From Sanghuangporus weigelae (taxonomy: Eukaryota; Basidiomycota; Agaricomycetes; Hymenochaetales; Hymenochaetaceae): a stretch of DNA of 64,000 nt. The notes under the pieces are model-generated. The model did no database searches, was not told where the DNA came from, and saw nothing but the letters and a program-made list of their open reading frames with translations. Where the stretch lies: NCBI GenBank assembly GCA_033182465.1, contig CP137326.1, forward strand, positions 1,302,001 to 1,366,000, given 5' to 3'. A program made the translations under genes and the position numbers. Positions 52,590 through 64,000 of this stretch are shown in pieces. Numbering within the stretch: position 1 is the first letter of the stretch; each line of letters starts with the position of its first letter.

Positions 52590-54327
52590 CTAGAAAGAGT
52601 TCGCCCAAGCTTCCAAGTCGACTGGAGAGTTCCGAGAGCGTTCAATCCAGGAATGATTCTGAAGTATACTACAAGTGAGTGCCTTGTCAATTACTGAGTA
52701 TGTCTTTACTTACAAGGAGATCTTTCGGTGTGGGCCGCTCGTCCGGATCCTTCAGGAGACAGCTGTCCACGAAGTTCTCGGCTTCCTTCGGGAAGCGACC
52801 TTCGGGGGTAAGACGCGGAGCTGGTTCATTCACGATATGTTGAAGAAGCTCCAGTATGCTCATGGTCATCCCACCACCCTGCAAGCTGACACCCTTGCTC
52901 TTCCGCTTATCCTTCTTGTTCGCCTTCTCACTCTTCTCTTTTCTACGCAACGATGGACCAGGAATACCTAGCAAAGAGCCGGGTCGCTGTGGTGAGAGTG
53001 TTCCTTCGAGATCTTCAAGATCAGATAAATCAGAATCGGAAGCATCATCCTCTGAGAACGGGAAGCGGCCCAATGCCAGTTCAATCAATGATATGCCAAG
53101 GGACCACACGTCGGACTTCACGGTGTACTGGGCACCCTGTATACGTTCAGGCTATACGGGATGCACATGGCAGAGGTAAGAAGTCGACAAAGTGAATATA
53201 GCTGTATTCGGACAACACTCACGCTCATGTAAGTTGAAGTCCCGACGAAAGTGTCCGCAATAGAGTTGATTAATTCCCCAGAGACACCAAAGTCACAGAT
53301 CTTGATTTGCCCCGAGGAGTTGCACAGTATATTTGAGGGTTTGATGTCTAGTCGCACAGTAAGTCACTAATAAGTAAGAAATTGAGGTCCAAGCGCACCT
53401 CTGTGAATGATCCTGTGAACATCGTAGAGGTAGGTCAGGCCTTCCAGAACGGCCAGCGCAACTCTGCCAACAACTTCGATATCGATGGCGCCGATGCGCT
53501 TGTATATGCCATCCAGAGAACCTTTGTCCATAAATTCCATGCATATGCATATATTCGGATCCGAAAGGAAGGCACCAAAGAATGAGATAATATAATCGGA
53601 GTGGCAGTCATGCATAATCTGCAGTTCACGCAGAATTTGTTTTCGCACAGACGGCTTCGCATCAATCAGAACAATCTGCAGGTTGTGTCAGCGATAGTCA
53701 GCCAAACATTGCATAACCGATGCGCATGTCAGGAATCGTTATGAGACGGAAATAACTCCGTAAGACAGCGAAACGCAGAATCGATACTGCTGCCTCCAAC
53801 GAAGCGAACAATATAACGAAATAAAAGCGATGGGAAAGAAATATGAAAGAGACAGGAAAGGGCTGTTGACCCACCTTCTTAGCCATGATCTTGCCTGTGG
53901 GTACGTGCCGGACCTTCTTCACGCTTCCCCCGTTACCCTGGCCAAGTTCCTGTAGCTCCTTCAGATCCTCATTCCGCAAGTCATACTTCGTTTCTGCGTT
54001 CATATCGAGATTCGCCAGTTTTTGCGTCAAGTCATTGTGATAAGGACGGGTCGCCGACAAGGCGCCCGTTGCGGGTGCTGAATTTGACCCGACTCCGTTG
54101 ACTGTGAGGAGATTATCTTCTACAGGCGGTGGGTTCGCGGTCACTTTCGGTGCGGCGAGCTTCATAGGAGGAGGACGCCTTTTTCCATTGGCCTGAGGTG
54201 GCGGTCGTATCGCAACTGGTTCTGCATTCAAAGGCGGCTGAGGAGGCGGGGGTTGCGCCGATTTGGTCACGTCCAGCTGCAGCGCCTTGAAGTTGCGCTT
54301 CTTGCGCACGATTGGTGTGGTCGACAT
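52590..54327 (-). CDS. STE7: MAP kinase kinase, Ste7/Fuz7 type
   Basis: 453 aa in 5 exons on minus: 53875-54327, 53399-53675, 53223-53347, 52714-53151, 52590-52658. Pro-rich N-terminus starting [19 protein letters not shown], then a kinase domain: [14 protein letters not shown] (P-loop), MAKKIVL (Lys), [35 protein letters not shown], activation loop S-x-A-x-T in [19 protein letters not shown], then [20 protein letters not shown]. These match the pheromone/filamentation MEK of basidiomycetes, which activates a Fus3/Kss1-type MAPK. A basic Ser-rich insert (about residues 330-380) is usual in the group. The first intron is 199 nt, unusually long here. The final acceptor is chosen so that the C-terminus reads [12 protein letters not shown]. 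Confidence 0.92.
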
Positions 54328-54857
54328 AGACAACAAACTGCTTGAAGAGTCTAAAAACAGACCCAACCGTTATGTCTCACGACGACGGTGAGATGTCTGA
54401 TACACGTCAAGTGAGTCGGAAGCTACAAGGACGGACTAGCAGATAGAGGGCTACAACTTACACAAGCACCAGTACGAACCAGAAAAATTCCCACGATTAC
54501 ACTCTGCGGCGGTCAAAAAACAAAGAATGTGCTCGTCGTCAATGTGCTCGTCGTCTACAAACATGCCGTCTACTCAACACAGGAATACAAATACGAAATA
54601 TACAGCGATTGATTGCCGAGTATGCATTCGCCACGGACATTGAAGATCGCTTAAGTACCAGATGGATCCATACCTGTCCAAGCCGCAGCAACGCCGACGC
54701 CCCCGCGAAACCTACTCAGTCTCTCTCTCAACCCTCGGCAGAAGTAAGAAGCTTCCGCTGTCGATCCGATCCTCATAGTAGATTTCGGCATCTTGTTCCT
54801 CCCCACACTCTTCTCCCGACACTTTAGGAGTGCAATGAACGAAACTGGATCCCATGC
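54328..54857. other. Intergenic: STE7 upstream, NTA1 3' flank
   Basis: 530 nt with no convincing gene. A 72-codon plus-strand frame (from 54609) has no recognisable feature. Confidence 0.4.
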
Positions 54858-56091
54858 CTAGACAGTGAAAATTTCTACACCTTCCTCGCGACGACTTAAC
54901 AGACCGACGATCTCAGGTTGGCCCGCACCTTCGCGCAACCGAAGCACAGCTGACGTTCCGGCGAACAAGGTATCTCAGAAACCACTAGATCAGTTGCGTT
55001 GGGCAACCAACTTTATGAGAGCGCTCACCGTTGTCAAGACCGCATCGGTTGCAAATGACGACGATAGTTTCTTTGGCTTCTACTCCATTCTCGGATAGCC
55101 CCTTTCCATGCTCAATGTCCCAGAGGGGTCGCAACCTCGCAACCCAGTAATCAAGAGTCCGCAAATCCCATTCCGATCCGACATCCTCTTTGGAGTCCAG
55201 CCATGCATTCAGCAACAATAGGATATCCGTGCGGTCCTTGCCTTCCGTGCTGAGACAGTAATCAGCCATTTCGTAAGGCCCATCTGCCGAGGTCCACAAT
55301 GCTGGTGGACGCGGATTGAGATCCATGCAAATTCCTATGCTTAGAGTCTCCAGTTCGCCGGGAAGTCCGACTAGCTTCCAAGACTTAAAACCGTTTCCTG
55401 AGACCAATCAACGTTAGCGAATCTATCTTTGGAGCATGCTCATTGTCGAAGTACCTGGTTTTGCCCACGATCTATCTGTCTCAAATAAATGGCTCTTTCT
55501 GTAACCACCCAGGACATCGCCTCGCTTATCGTATATAATTGCACTATTCGCGCCTACCATCGGCGTACCATCATCATGAATTCCTCGTTCTTCTGACTTA
55601 AGAGCTTCCGGGTAGCCAGCGGCGACGTAGCATTTCAGTCGACGCGCCAGTGATGCACAGAATTGGGATGTTGAGCCATTATGAGGCTCCTCCAGATACG
55701 GAATAATAGCTTCTGCACTTGGAAAGGCATATCCTGGAGTTGACGATTTAGTGATCGTGAAGAATGTAGATCATCATCGATTGTCTGAGGTCTTACCTGT
55801 GAATATCATCTCCGGAAGACAGACGATGTCCACGGAATCCGGCTCCAGTCTTTGCATGATATGATTGTACATGAGAAACAAATCATGAGCTTATCAGAGG
55901 CCACCGACAACATGGACTATATTCCAGTGGCCATACTTGGAGCAAATATCCCTTGCCTTCTTCAAATTTGCTTCAACTTGGCCTATCTTTGTTTGAGAGA
56001 AGGTTTAGCTCAACACGATTCGCGATACGGAGAGAACACGGACAGCAGGGGCGAATTGGACAACAGCGACCCTTAGCTTGGATCGCGGCAT
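54858..56091 (-). CDS. NTA1: Protein N-terminal asparagine/glutamine amidase
   Basis: 304 aa in 6 exons on minus: 56044-56091, 55937-55986, 55797-55849, 55455-55733, 55029-55397, 54858-54973. Nitrilase fold: LRVAVVQFAPA, IGQVEANLKKA, CLPEMIFTGYAFP (catalytic Glu), YRKSHLFETD (catalytic Lys), SIGICMDLNP (catalytic Cys), CNRCGLDN, and DTLFAGTSAVL. The CMDLNP motif is that of Nta1, which deamidates N-terminal Asn/Gln in the Arg/N-degron pathway. It faces APC2, itself a ubiquitin-system gene, across 228 bp. The second intron (55850-55936, 87 nt) is long for the gene. Confidence 0.92.
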
Positions 56092-56319
56092 TAACAATGT
56101 TCGTGACCGATAATAGTTGCTAGCTTTGAAGAGAGGGAGAAGCGGGCAAGACAAATTGAAGTATTTCACTTTGGATTTATTACTTGGTGAGAGGCCTGAA
56201 GGAAGTGGTTTGTAAAGTCACTAGGACCGACCGTGGGACCTCAGGTCATGCGGCGTCGACGCGTCCATCCTCCGCGACGCGTGATGATGTTAACCGAAGG
56301 AACTTGAATCTGAACTACA
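56092..56319. promoter_or_regulatory. Divergent promoter NTA1 / APC2 with two ACGCGT boxes
   Basis: 228 bp between start codons. ACGCGT occurs at 56259-56264 and 56277-56282, 18 bp apart, 38-61 bp before the APC2 ATG. ACGCGT is the MBF/DSC1 box of G1/S genes in fungi; use here is inferred. Confidence 0.55.
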
Positions 56320-59300
56320 ATGGCCGAAGTTACGGGTACAGACCCAGCAGCAAGCGAGGCGTTCAAAGCGACTGTTCGCGAGAAGTGGGAACACGCGTTT
56401 CGACGTATGAACGGCGACCAGCCAGGAGCGAGTGGGCTGTTGAACTTTACTAAAGTGCGTCTATCCATTCAAAGCTTACATGAAGTACTCGCACATTGAT
56501 AATGCGAAATCAGGCATGGGATCTTGCGCAGAAGTTTCTTTGGCCTCGAGACATCCGGGTGCAACAGACTCGCGACTTTGGTGAGAAGTGCGTCTTGTAA
56601 CTTGTCAATCCAACTAAATGCAGTTCAGACCCGGTTGCTCTGAAGGCCGCATTTCAGCTGATCGCGAAGACAAAAATGCTCTGGATCCTTGTTGAATGTT
56701 TCGTCCGTATGTATCTTCTCTGTAGCATGACACAGGCTTGATGCCATCTTTTTCTGTCGTAGAGGACCTGCGAAACCAATTTGGTATCATTCAAGAAGAG
56801 ATCGAGCAATTCTTGGTACAATATATGGAGGTACGAATTCGTAGTTAACCACCTTATGATTTCTAAAAGTGAAGGTCACAGTCTAACGAAGATGTAAAAG
56901 TTATCAAGAACATGATCTTCCGTCTAACCGAATGGTACAGCGCATGGGCACCTGTTCCAGAGTCCGTTTATGTATTCCCTACTCATTGCTTCTATCTCAT
57001 GTTTGCTTTGATAGGTTAGGCTCTCTTCTGAATACGACATTCACTACCGAGTTCCAGACTCACCTCTTTTCTTCTCTTCCAATCTCCTTTCCCGGAGCAT
57101 TCAAACGTCTATGCGAGTGGTCTGTTGGTGCATCTCAAGATGAACGCTTGTGGAAAGCCTTTGAAGTCCTTGGATTGCTGGATCGCTATGAGAACCTCAT
57201 CGCAAGTGTCTGCTACGAGCAGATTGAAGCACAGACGCAACAGATGTGCGCCGGAAACTGGAGTGAACAGATGTTACCTACCATGCGGAGCTGGATGCAA
57301 GAGAAGATTGTCCCATGGATGATTCATCCGTATGGACGAAGTGCTAGGACGAGTGAGTCTCATTGGATCCACAATGCATGATGATGGTGCTCAGATAACT
57401 TCCAGACGATGATATGCACAACATGGTGGCTGGTATAGGCACTCGCTTTGACTTCCATGTCTGCAAGTCTCTCTGCGAATTGCGGTAAGTTATCAGGCTC
57501 TATGCGTTTAGTGCTTCACACTTACCAGAACATCGTTAGGATAACAGAAATCTTCGATATCATCGTTGATTATCCGGACTCTAATCCAGCTTTAATAGAT
57601 CTTCGGGTGAGCATACATGAGTTCTCTACGGTGAATATCACTGAATCTCAGTAGGACTGCTTGCAACGGGTCGACCTGCGAGGAGATTTGGTCTCTACTC
57701 TCCGTCGTTTGTGAGTGCCAGCCCGTCGCCTGTTGTAACCTTTCACTGAACGTTCTCAGAATTCGAAAACGTCTCCTCCATCCGGGTGCCGACACAAAGG
57801 TCATTCTGACTCAATACGTATCTATGATCAGATGCTTGCGAGTCATTGACCCGCCCGGAGTGCTCTTGCACAAAGTAGCGGATCCGGTACGGAGATATCT
57901 CAGGTAGTTATCCTTGTTTAGTTTGTTGAAGACACTGTCACAACTTTTTATAGAGAACGACCTGACACCATTCGAAGCATCGTTGCAAGCCTTGTGGGGG
58001 AGGGGGGAGACCTTGTTGATGAAAACGAGCCACCACAACCTCTTCAGATGCAAGTTGAGGACTATTCTGATGCTAATTGGGAACCCGACCCAATAGACGC
58101 CGGTCCTGGTGCGTCATCTATTCCATTCTCGGTGTACTTATCTGAAAGACATTACAGAATTCCGAACCAATAAACCGAGCGATGTTATAAGCACACTCGT
58201 TAGCATCTATGATTCCAAGGACCTCTTCGTCAAGGAGCTTCAGGTCCTGCTTGCGCAGCGACTGCTTGCAATTACTGATGGGAAGTTCGAAAGAGAGGTA
58301 AACCCTTGTTTCTTTGGTTGGCTGTCTGTTTCTCACCTGTAGAAATTAGCGGCGAAACATTGAGATCCTGAAAGTGAGATTTGGGGAAGCACCGCTTCAG
58401 GTCTGTGAGGTCATGCTACGAGACATGACTGACTCGAGACGAATTGATCAACATGTACAAGCACAAAGGCCGGTATGCTAAGTTTCGCCATGTCCCGTCT
58501 TTTGAGTTTCTAATGACCTCTTGAAGTCTGTATTGCACCCGACTGTCATTTCAAAACACTTTTGGCCTGCCCTGCAAACAAGCCAGATGAAAATGCCTGG
58601 TCAGTTTAAACGGTAAGCATTTAGTTTACCAGTTAATCAGCCTTTATGATAATCTTGCCGTCAAGAACAATGGAAGAGTACGCCAAGGAGTTCGCTAAAT
58701 TCAAGCCGGATAAGAGACTTCGTTATCTTCCGCAGCTTGGTACTGTCGATCTTTCAGTTGAGTTAAAAGATCGCACCGTGGACGTCACCGCGCCACCTCT
58801 TGAAGCTGGTATCATTGAGTTATTCTCCATTAAAGGTACGTACTTCTAATATCCACCGAAAACAAGAAACCTTATACCATGTGTAGATACATGGCTCGTC
58901 GATGACCTTGCCAAGGAGCTGAACGTTGATTCGACTTCGGTTCGGAAGGGTCTCGATACATGGGTCGATCATGGTGTGGTCTGCGAGACCGAGAAAAACG
59001 TCTTCGTCTTGTTAGAAGAAGCCAACGGCGCAGCTACTGCTCCTATACGAGCTACAACTTCACGACATGGTATGTTCTCCATTTTGTCATTATTAACTAG
59101 ATTACTTGATGATAATTCCCTGTAGGCATTATTGAGGAACAAGAACCTGTTGTATCTCCTGCGCAACAACAAGAAGCCGAGCAAATGCGGGTGTACTGGA
59201 AATTCATTCAGGGCATGCTCACGAACGTCGGCGCTCTGCCGCTGGATCGAATCCAGACGATGCTCAAACTTGCGCCTAACTATTCGCGCACAATCGAGCA

Positions 59301-59379
59301 ACTCGGTGCATTCATGGAAGCAGCTCGGAGGGAGGGCCTCGTAACTGTAAATAATGGCTTATGGAAGCTGAACCGGTAG
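56320..59379 (+). CDS. APC2: Anaphase-promoting complex subunit 2 (cullin)
   Basis: 740 aa in 17 exons: 56320-56454, 56514-56580, 56629-56706, 56763-56830, 56882-56961, 57015-57352, 57406-57484, 57540-57606, 57655-57710, 57760-57903, 57954-58108, 58158-58297, 58350-58472, 58527-58612, 58666-58835, 58887-59069, 59126-59379. N-terminal helical repeats; cullin-homology part has DVISTLVSIYDSKDLFVKEL, LLAQRLLAI, NIEILKVRFGEAPLQVCEVM, MLRDMTDSRRI, FWPAL; winged-helix end has EAGIIELFSIKDTW and the APC2 C-terminal block VYWKFIQGMLTNVGALPLDR. APC2 is the cullin of the APC/C ubiquitin ligase that binds the APC11 RING. Intron 2 is set as 56581-56628 (48 nt); an alternative 36-nt intron with a stronger donor (56589) is also in frame. 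Confidence 0.94.
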
Positions 59380-59593
59380 AGATAGCTGTATTGTATTGAT
59401 CAAGCAAACCGCTATCTATCTCTTCTTCAAATTCAATGAGATTACATAATGGCACCACGATTATCTATCCGTGATAAGATAAAAGTTCCTCACGTGGTGT
59501 GTAGCATGTAATTTTATAAAGTGGTTGATCTACAAGTTATACAAATACCATTAGCACGCACGTTTCACACAACTCTTCCAGGTCGTCTTGGTC

Positions 59594-62500
59594 ATGGTGG
59601 GTGCACAAGATGGCATAGAAGGCCACTCCGGTGAATCCTCCACGCCACAGAACGGCGAAAAAGAATTCTTTACCCCGCCGGGATCATCGGCGAACGATCA
59701 CCCCTTGAACGAGGCAAAACACGGCTATTTCCCATACAACGAAGAGAAGACACTTCAGCATGTACGTTTTCCGCGCACACTACTCTGACTTTTGCCGTGA
59801 TGGCTACTGATGATGTCGAAGATCGAGGAGAAAATGGCTGCGCATAGACGCCTTTCGCAGGGAACACCTGTTTCGGCACTCTCGCCTCTCAGTGACCGCA
59901 TGACACCGCATGTATCTCCTCTCATCCTCCCCAGACAAGCTCAACAGCTTACCGATGACCTTTCTACGCTTCATCTTGCGCCTGATGACGAAAGTGAATT
60001 GAAAGTAGAAAGTCATGTAGGAGAAACTGAAAGTCAGCACCGTCTCTTTCTTCTGAAGAGTCGAAATTTTATTTTAATTTGATGGTAGATGCAGCGTTTA
60101 CCCATGAGTTGCAAGTACTCTATCAAAATCTTCAAAAATGCTTGGATCTCCGCGATAAATATATGCGGCTATCCAGACAGAGGCTCGGTGACGACCCGCG
60201 AGATCACGACGAGGTGTTCATGGGCCTTGACGAGCAAGTCCAGGGCGTCGGTGGTGTTCGTCCTGATGCGAAAATCTCGGATCGGAAACCTATTCTTAGG
60301 AAGTTCGAACCATGGAAAGTTTATCCGAAGCCCCCTCCGCCACATTGGCACTGGAAGGATAAAAAGCCCGCTGTCCCAAATTCTCTAGACTATGTTGACG
60401 AAGAATTTGACTTCTCAAAATGCGAAATCCCTACTGCTGATAATCGTGGATTCGAACTGGATGACAAAGGAGTATATCAAGTCTTTGAGGATGTAACTGG
60501 TATGTCATGCAAGTGTTCTAATCGATTGTCTGACAATCTATTTTTGATTCGGTATATAGCCAGCGATAAAAGGCCGATATTTGAGGTTCCGTCGATCAGA
60601 GAATATTATATGGATCTGGACTTTGTTCTGGGTGTCATATCCGATGGTCCGACCAAGAGCTTTGCGTTCCGTCGTCTCAAATATTTGGCTAGTAAATGGT
60701 CACTTTACAGCCTTCTTAACGAATACAGGGAGGTCGCAGACATGAAGGTGAGTGGCGAAATGATGGGTCGAAAGCAATGCCATTGTCTTAAAGTTTCTTT
60801 CCTATTAGAAAGTACCTCACCGGTGAGTCCTGTACTTGTCCCGGAGCAGCGAATACTCAATTTTTGTTCAGCGATTTCTACAACGTACGGAAAGTAGACA
60901 CGCACGTGCATCATTCGAGCTGCATGAACCAGAAGCATCTTCTGCGTTTCATCAAGTCCAAAATGAAGCGTTCTCCTAACGTTCGTGCCCCTTTTGGCAG
61001 TTCTGATTATCACTCACGCGACAACAGGATGCCGTGATCATCAGAGATGGTCAGAGGCTCACACTTGCTCAGGTGTTTGAGTCGCTTTGTCTCTCTGCTT
61101 ACGATTTATCGATCGATACTCTCGACATGCACGCTCATTCTGATTCCTTCCACCGGTTTGACAAGTTCAACTTAAAGTACAATCCGATTGGGGAATCACG
61201 CTTGCGAGAGATTTTCCTAAAAACAGACAACTATATAGAAGGCAGGTATCTGGCGGAGCTGACAAAAGGTGAGTTCTAAGATCGGTGTGCTTGGACCGTA
61301 AATCCTGATGTGCGTCCATTCCAGAGGTGATGAGTGACCTTGAGCAGAGTAAATACCAGGTGACTTTGAGATGATATGATTGCCGGACCCTCTAGCTCAT
61401 GATCATGCAGAACGGCGAATGGCGAATCAGTATCTACGGCCGGAATATACAAGAGTGGGATAAAGTTGCGAAATGGGTAATAAGAAACAAGCTCTTCTCC
61501 CACAACGTCCGGTGGCTTGTCCAGATTCCTCGTCTGTATGACACTTTCAAGCAGAACGGGTCTGTGAAAAATTTCGAGAATGTCATCCGAAGTGAGCGGC
61601 CTGACGTGTTATAAGGCGCGGCAACTAAACTTATCTGGTATTTCAGATGTGTTCTATCCTCTCTTTGAAGTTACGAAGGACCCAAGCGCATATCCAGAGC
61701 TGCACGTCTTCCTCCAGCGTGTCGTAGGATTTGATAGCGTGGATGATGAATCAAAGCCCGAGAGGCGTATCCATCGGAAATTTCCCTTCCCTCGTGTCTG
61801 GGATTCAAATCAAACACCTCCGTATTCATACTGGTAGGCGGGCATCCCAGATCCTCCTATGGGTTGCGACTCACACATCCGCAGGATCTATTACCTGTAT
61901 GCCAACCTGACTAGTCTCAACAACTGGAGACGAGCACGCGGATTCAGTGAGCACATTCACATCGTGAGATGGCCTCAAATTTACGCCAGAATAGATACTT
62001 TTGTTCTGCGTCCGCATTGCGGTGAAGCGGGTGATCCGGACCATCTTACGTCTGCCTTCCTTACCTCACACTCTATCTCACACGGCATCTTGCTACGTAA
62101 AGTGCCCGCGCTCCAATATCTTTTTTACCTGAAGCAGATTGGTATCGCCATGAGCCCCTTGAGCAATAATTCCTTATTCCTTACGTATGAACGAAACCCA
62201 TTCCCGGATTTTTTCAAAATCGGCCTTAATGTCAGCTTGAGTACAGATGATCCGCTTCAATTCCATTTCACCAAGGTCAGAGACATTCACATTGATTATC
62301 CGCGGGGAAGATTGATCAGACTGCGGCCTTTTAGGAACCACTTCTTGAAGAATACAGTGTCGCAGCGCATGTAGGACCCATCCATTAGTCTTCACTGAGC
62401 GTCAGATTAAACAGTTATTTCAGATATACAAGTTCACTCAGGCCTCTCTTGCCGAGCTTGCCCGAAACTCTGTCATCCAAAGCGGTTTCGAAATGGAAAT

Positions 62501-62815
62501 CAAGCGACATTGGCTTGGCAGAACATGGTATCTTCCCGGTGCTGAGGGGAATGATATCAATAAGGTCTGCTGTTCCATCTTTGTATGAGATGGAATTGGT
62601 CTCGCTCATTTTGCATCCATCGCATGCAGACTAACGTACCGGATATCCGTCTTGCCTATCGTCACGAGACTCTGCTGGAAGAGCTTCAGATAATACGCAC
62701 CAGCCAACAAATAACGTCTCCCGTTGCAAATGTAACAGCGCTGAATCCCACCAGCGATCTGATTGCGGCCAAGGCTATGCGTCCATCTTCTGAAATTCCC
62801 GCTAGACATAGATAG
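59594..62815 (+). CDS. AMD1: AMP deaminase
   Basis: 816 aa in 15 exons: 59594-59761, 59822-60032, 60089-60499, 60560-60747, 60809-60822, 60872-60980, 61028-61268, 61325-61359, 61411-61591, 61647-61833, 61885-61946, 61995-62275, 62335-62370, 62424-62564, 62630-62815. Converts AMP to IMP and ammonia in purine interconversion. Motifs: [52 protein letters not shown] (zinc His pair), [24 protein letters not shown]-region [48 protein letters not shown] (near residue 683), and [12 protein letters not shown] near the end. The KVPHR part of the first active-site block comes from a 14-nt exon. Tandem to APC2 with a 214 bp gap. Confidence 0.95.
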
Positions 62816-63054
62816 CGCTACATGTGCGCGAAACACCAGGAAAATAAAACCAAGGTGACGATGGACTCATTTTATACTGTCGGTCTTGCATAGAATTGCT
62901 TTTGATTTCTATTGAAAAGATGTGTAGCGATCCTGCCCTTTTCATCTGATACCTCTCAACTCAGCCATTAACTTGTATCAAGCATTATTAGATAACACTG
63001 TTCTCAAAATCAATATAGATGAGCTAATGATAGTCTGCATGCAAGAGAGAAGCC

Positions 63055-64000
63055 TTAATCATCAGCAACCTCTCGCCAGTCGTGCGTTGACTCCTTGAGA
63101 AAAAGTGTTATAAATGCCCCCACAATGGCGATGATTAGCTGGATAACGTATACGAGATTTCCGTTCAATATAGCTTCATGCTTGATTGAAAACGCGAAAA
63201 TACTGGTGATGAATGCAGGTGCAACAGCATTAGGAAGCGTGAGCGCCATTTGCCCGATACCCTAGCGAAGGTGGAAAGAGGGAGGAAAATGTCAGCTCAG
63301 TAAGCATCTTTGGAACTCGACGCAAGAACATTAGTCTCACGTTGATGACCGACAACGCTTCAGCAGAAGGGGAAGCATTATTGATGACAATCGCCGAAGC
63401 AGCTAAAAGCGTATTCTTTAGCATAGATAATCATCCTCGTCTTGATCTAGGTACTTACTCCACGAGAGGCACGCGAAACTCCAGATCGTAACAAATATTC
63501 CAAGAGCTGCTTGAAGGACCCATGTTCCGTCATAACCAGACCGCGCCAATGCATTCAAGAAGGGAAAAAATGCCATGGATATGGGCCAAAAAGCCATAGT
63601 CAGCTTAAGCGTTGCCAAGGAACCAATTCGACGTTCTATTGGTGAATAAAGGAAAACGATGAGAATGTTATTTATCGAACGGAAGCCTAGCTGAGCGCCG
63701 ATTTGCGCTTCGCTGAAACCGAGCCCTCCAGATTCAATTGGGGTGAATGCAAACAGGGGGAATCTGCGGCATGTGGGAGGATTCGTCAACAAATACAAAG
63801 GGAACTTTACGGAAGACTGACAATGCAAATATCATTTCGGAAGAAAATGACAGTAAGGAGCTGCTGATCAATGCTCCAGTGACTTGTGGTGTGAGCATGG
63901 AGAGCACTGAAGGTCGGGTTCGTTTGCGAGATTCAGATGCAACTGGCACTTCGGGCTCAGCCGGTGACATAGTTCCATAGTTGGACGGTCTTTTCTTTTT
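63055..64000 (-). CDS. MFS transporter, 3' part
   Basis: Partial: the 5' part lies beyond the right edge. Exons on minus: 63822->64000, 63459-63763, 63341-63402, 63055-63261. The text PSNYGTMSPAEPE at the edge is coding and continues outward, so no start lies in the window. Membrane segments include MIFALFPLFAFTPIESGGLG, a long second helix pair around SINNILIVFLYSPIERRIGS, FWPISMAFFPFLNAL, the NNASPSAEALSVINGIGQM loop and VYVIQLIIAIVGAFITLFL. This is the second half of a DHA1-like or ZIF-like facilitator family of fungi; substrate unknown. The donor of the first visible intron (GTCAGT, 63821) was chosen so that FALFPLFAF is in frame. Convergent with AMD1. Confidence 0.85.

Noticed and set aside
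56581-56628. 36-nt intron (56589-56624) in APC2
   Set aside because: The donor GTGCGT is stronger, but 36 nt is below every other intron here (46 nt or more); the 48-nt alternative also keeps the frame. Left as an open alternative.

Overview
This is a eukaryotic window from a filamentous fungus, most likely a basidiomycete (Agaricomycetes-like). Genes are dense, nearly every gene is split by many short GT-AG introns (mostly 46-65 nt), and intergenic gaps are short. The protein complement is fungal: SGF29, Sen1, Dhr1, Ste7/Fuz7-type MAPKK, tandem-PAS protein, APC2. No transposon, rRNA, tRNA or CRISPR was seen. Exons were assigned by hand from splice sites, phase and family conservation; all 21 intact or partial coding models give consistent phase at every junction.

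Layout. 1-418 (+): 3' end of a ZIP9-type zinc transporter. 771-2731 (+): SWIM-finger ATP-dependent DNA ligase. 3345-6927: two neighbouring decayed genes, an ARC1-like tRNA-binding cofactor on minus and a possible Scm3/HJURP-like gene on plus. 8014-10483 (-): histone-fold protein. 11883-14560 (+): PP2C phosphatase. 15819-17967 (+): 2-oxoglutarate/Fe(II) oxygenase. 18496-19152 (-): Hsp20. 19627-21002 (-): SGF29. 21278-22343 (-): translin. 22601-29133 (+): Sen1 helicase. 29316-33850 (-): Dhr1/DHX37 helicase. 34206-35314 (+): methylthioribulose-1-phosphate dehydratase. 35391-37043 (-): C2-domain protein. 37198-41123 (-): RecQ helicase. 41273-44126 (+): Rad4/XPC. 44275-46239 (-): Trm61. 46717-48633 (+): tandem-PAS protein. 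49070-50811 (-): DUF2235 hydrolase. 52590-54327 (-): MAPKK. 54858-56091 (-): N-terminal amidase. 56320-59379 (+): APC2. 59594-62815 (+): AMP deaminase. 63055-right edge (-): MFS transporter.

The gene set is rich in nucleic-acid functions: DNA ligase, RecQ and Rad4 for repair; Sen1 for transcription termination; Dhr1 for ribosome assembly; translin for RNA; Trm61 for tRNA; SGF29 and a histone-fold protein for chromatin; APC2 for the cell cycle. RecQ and Rad4 share a 149 bp divergent promoter. Several of these promoters carry ACGCGT, the MBF/DSC1-type cell-cycle box.

The most striking feature is a set of microexons lying on active-site codons. A one-codon exon supplies the catalytic glutamate of the methylthioribulose-1-phosphate dehydratase. 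A 6-nt exon builds the 2-oxoglutarate-binding R-x-S of the oxygenase. An 18-nt exon supplies that enzyme's metal-binding Asp. A 10-nt exon builds the zinc-binding CxC of the ligase's SWIM finger. Three of these are multiples of three, so skipping them would give in-frame but presumably inactive protein.
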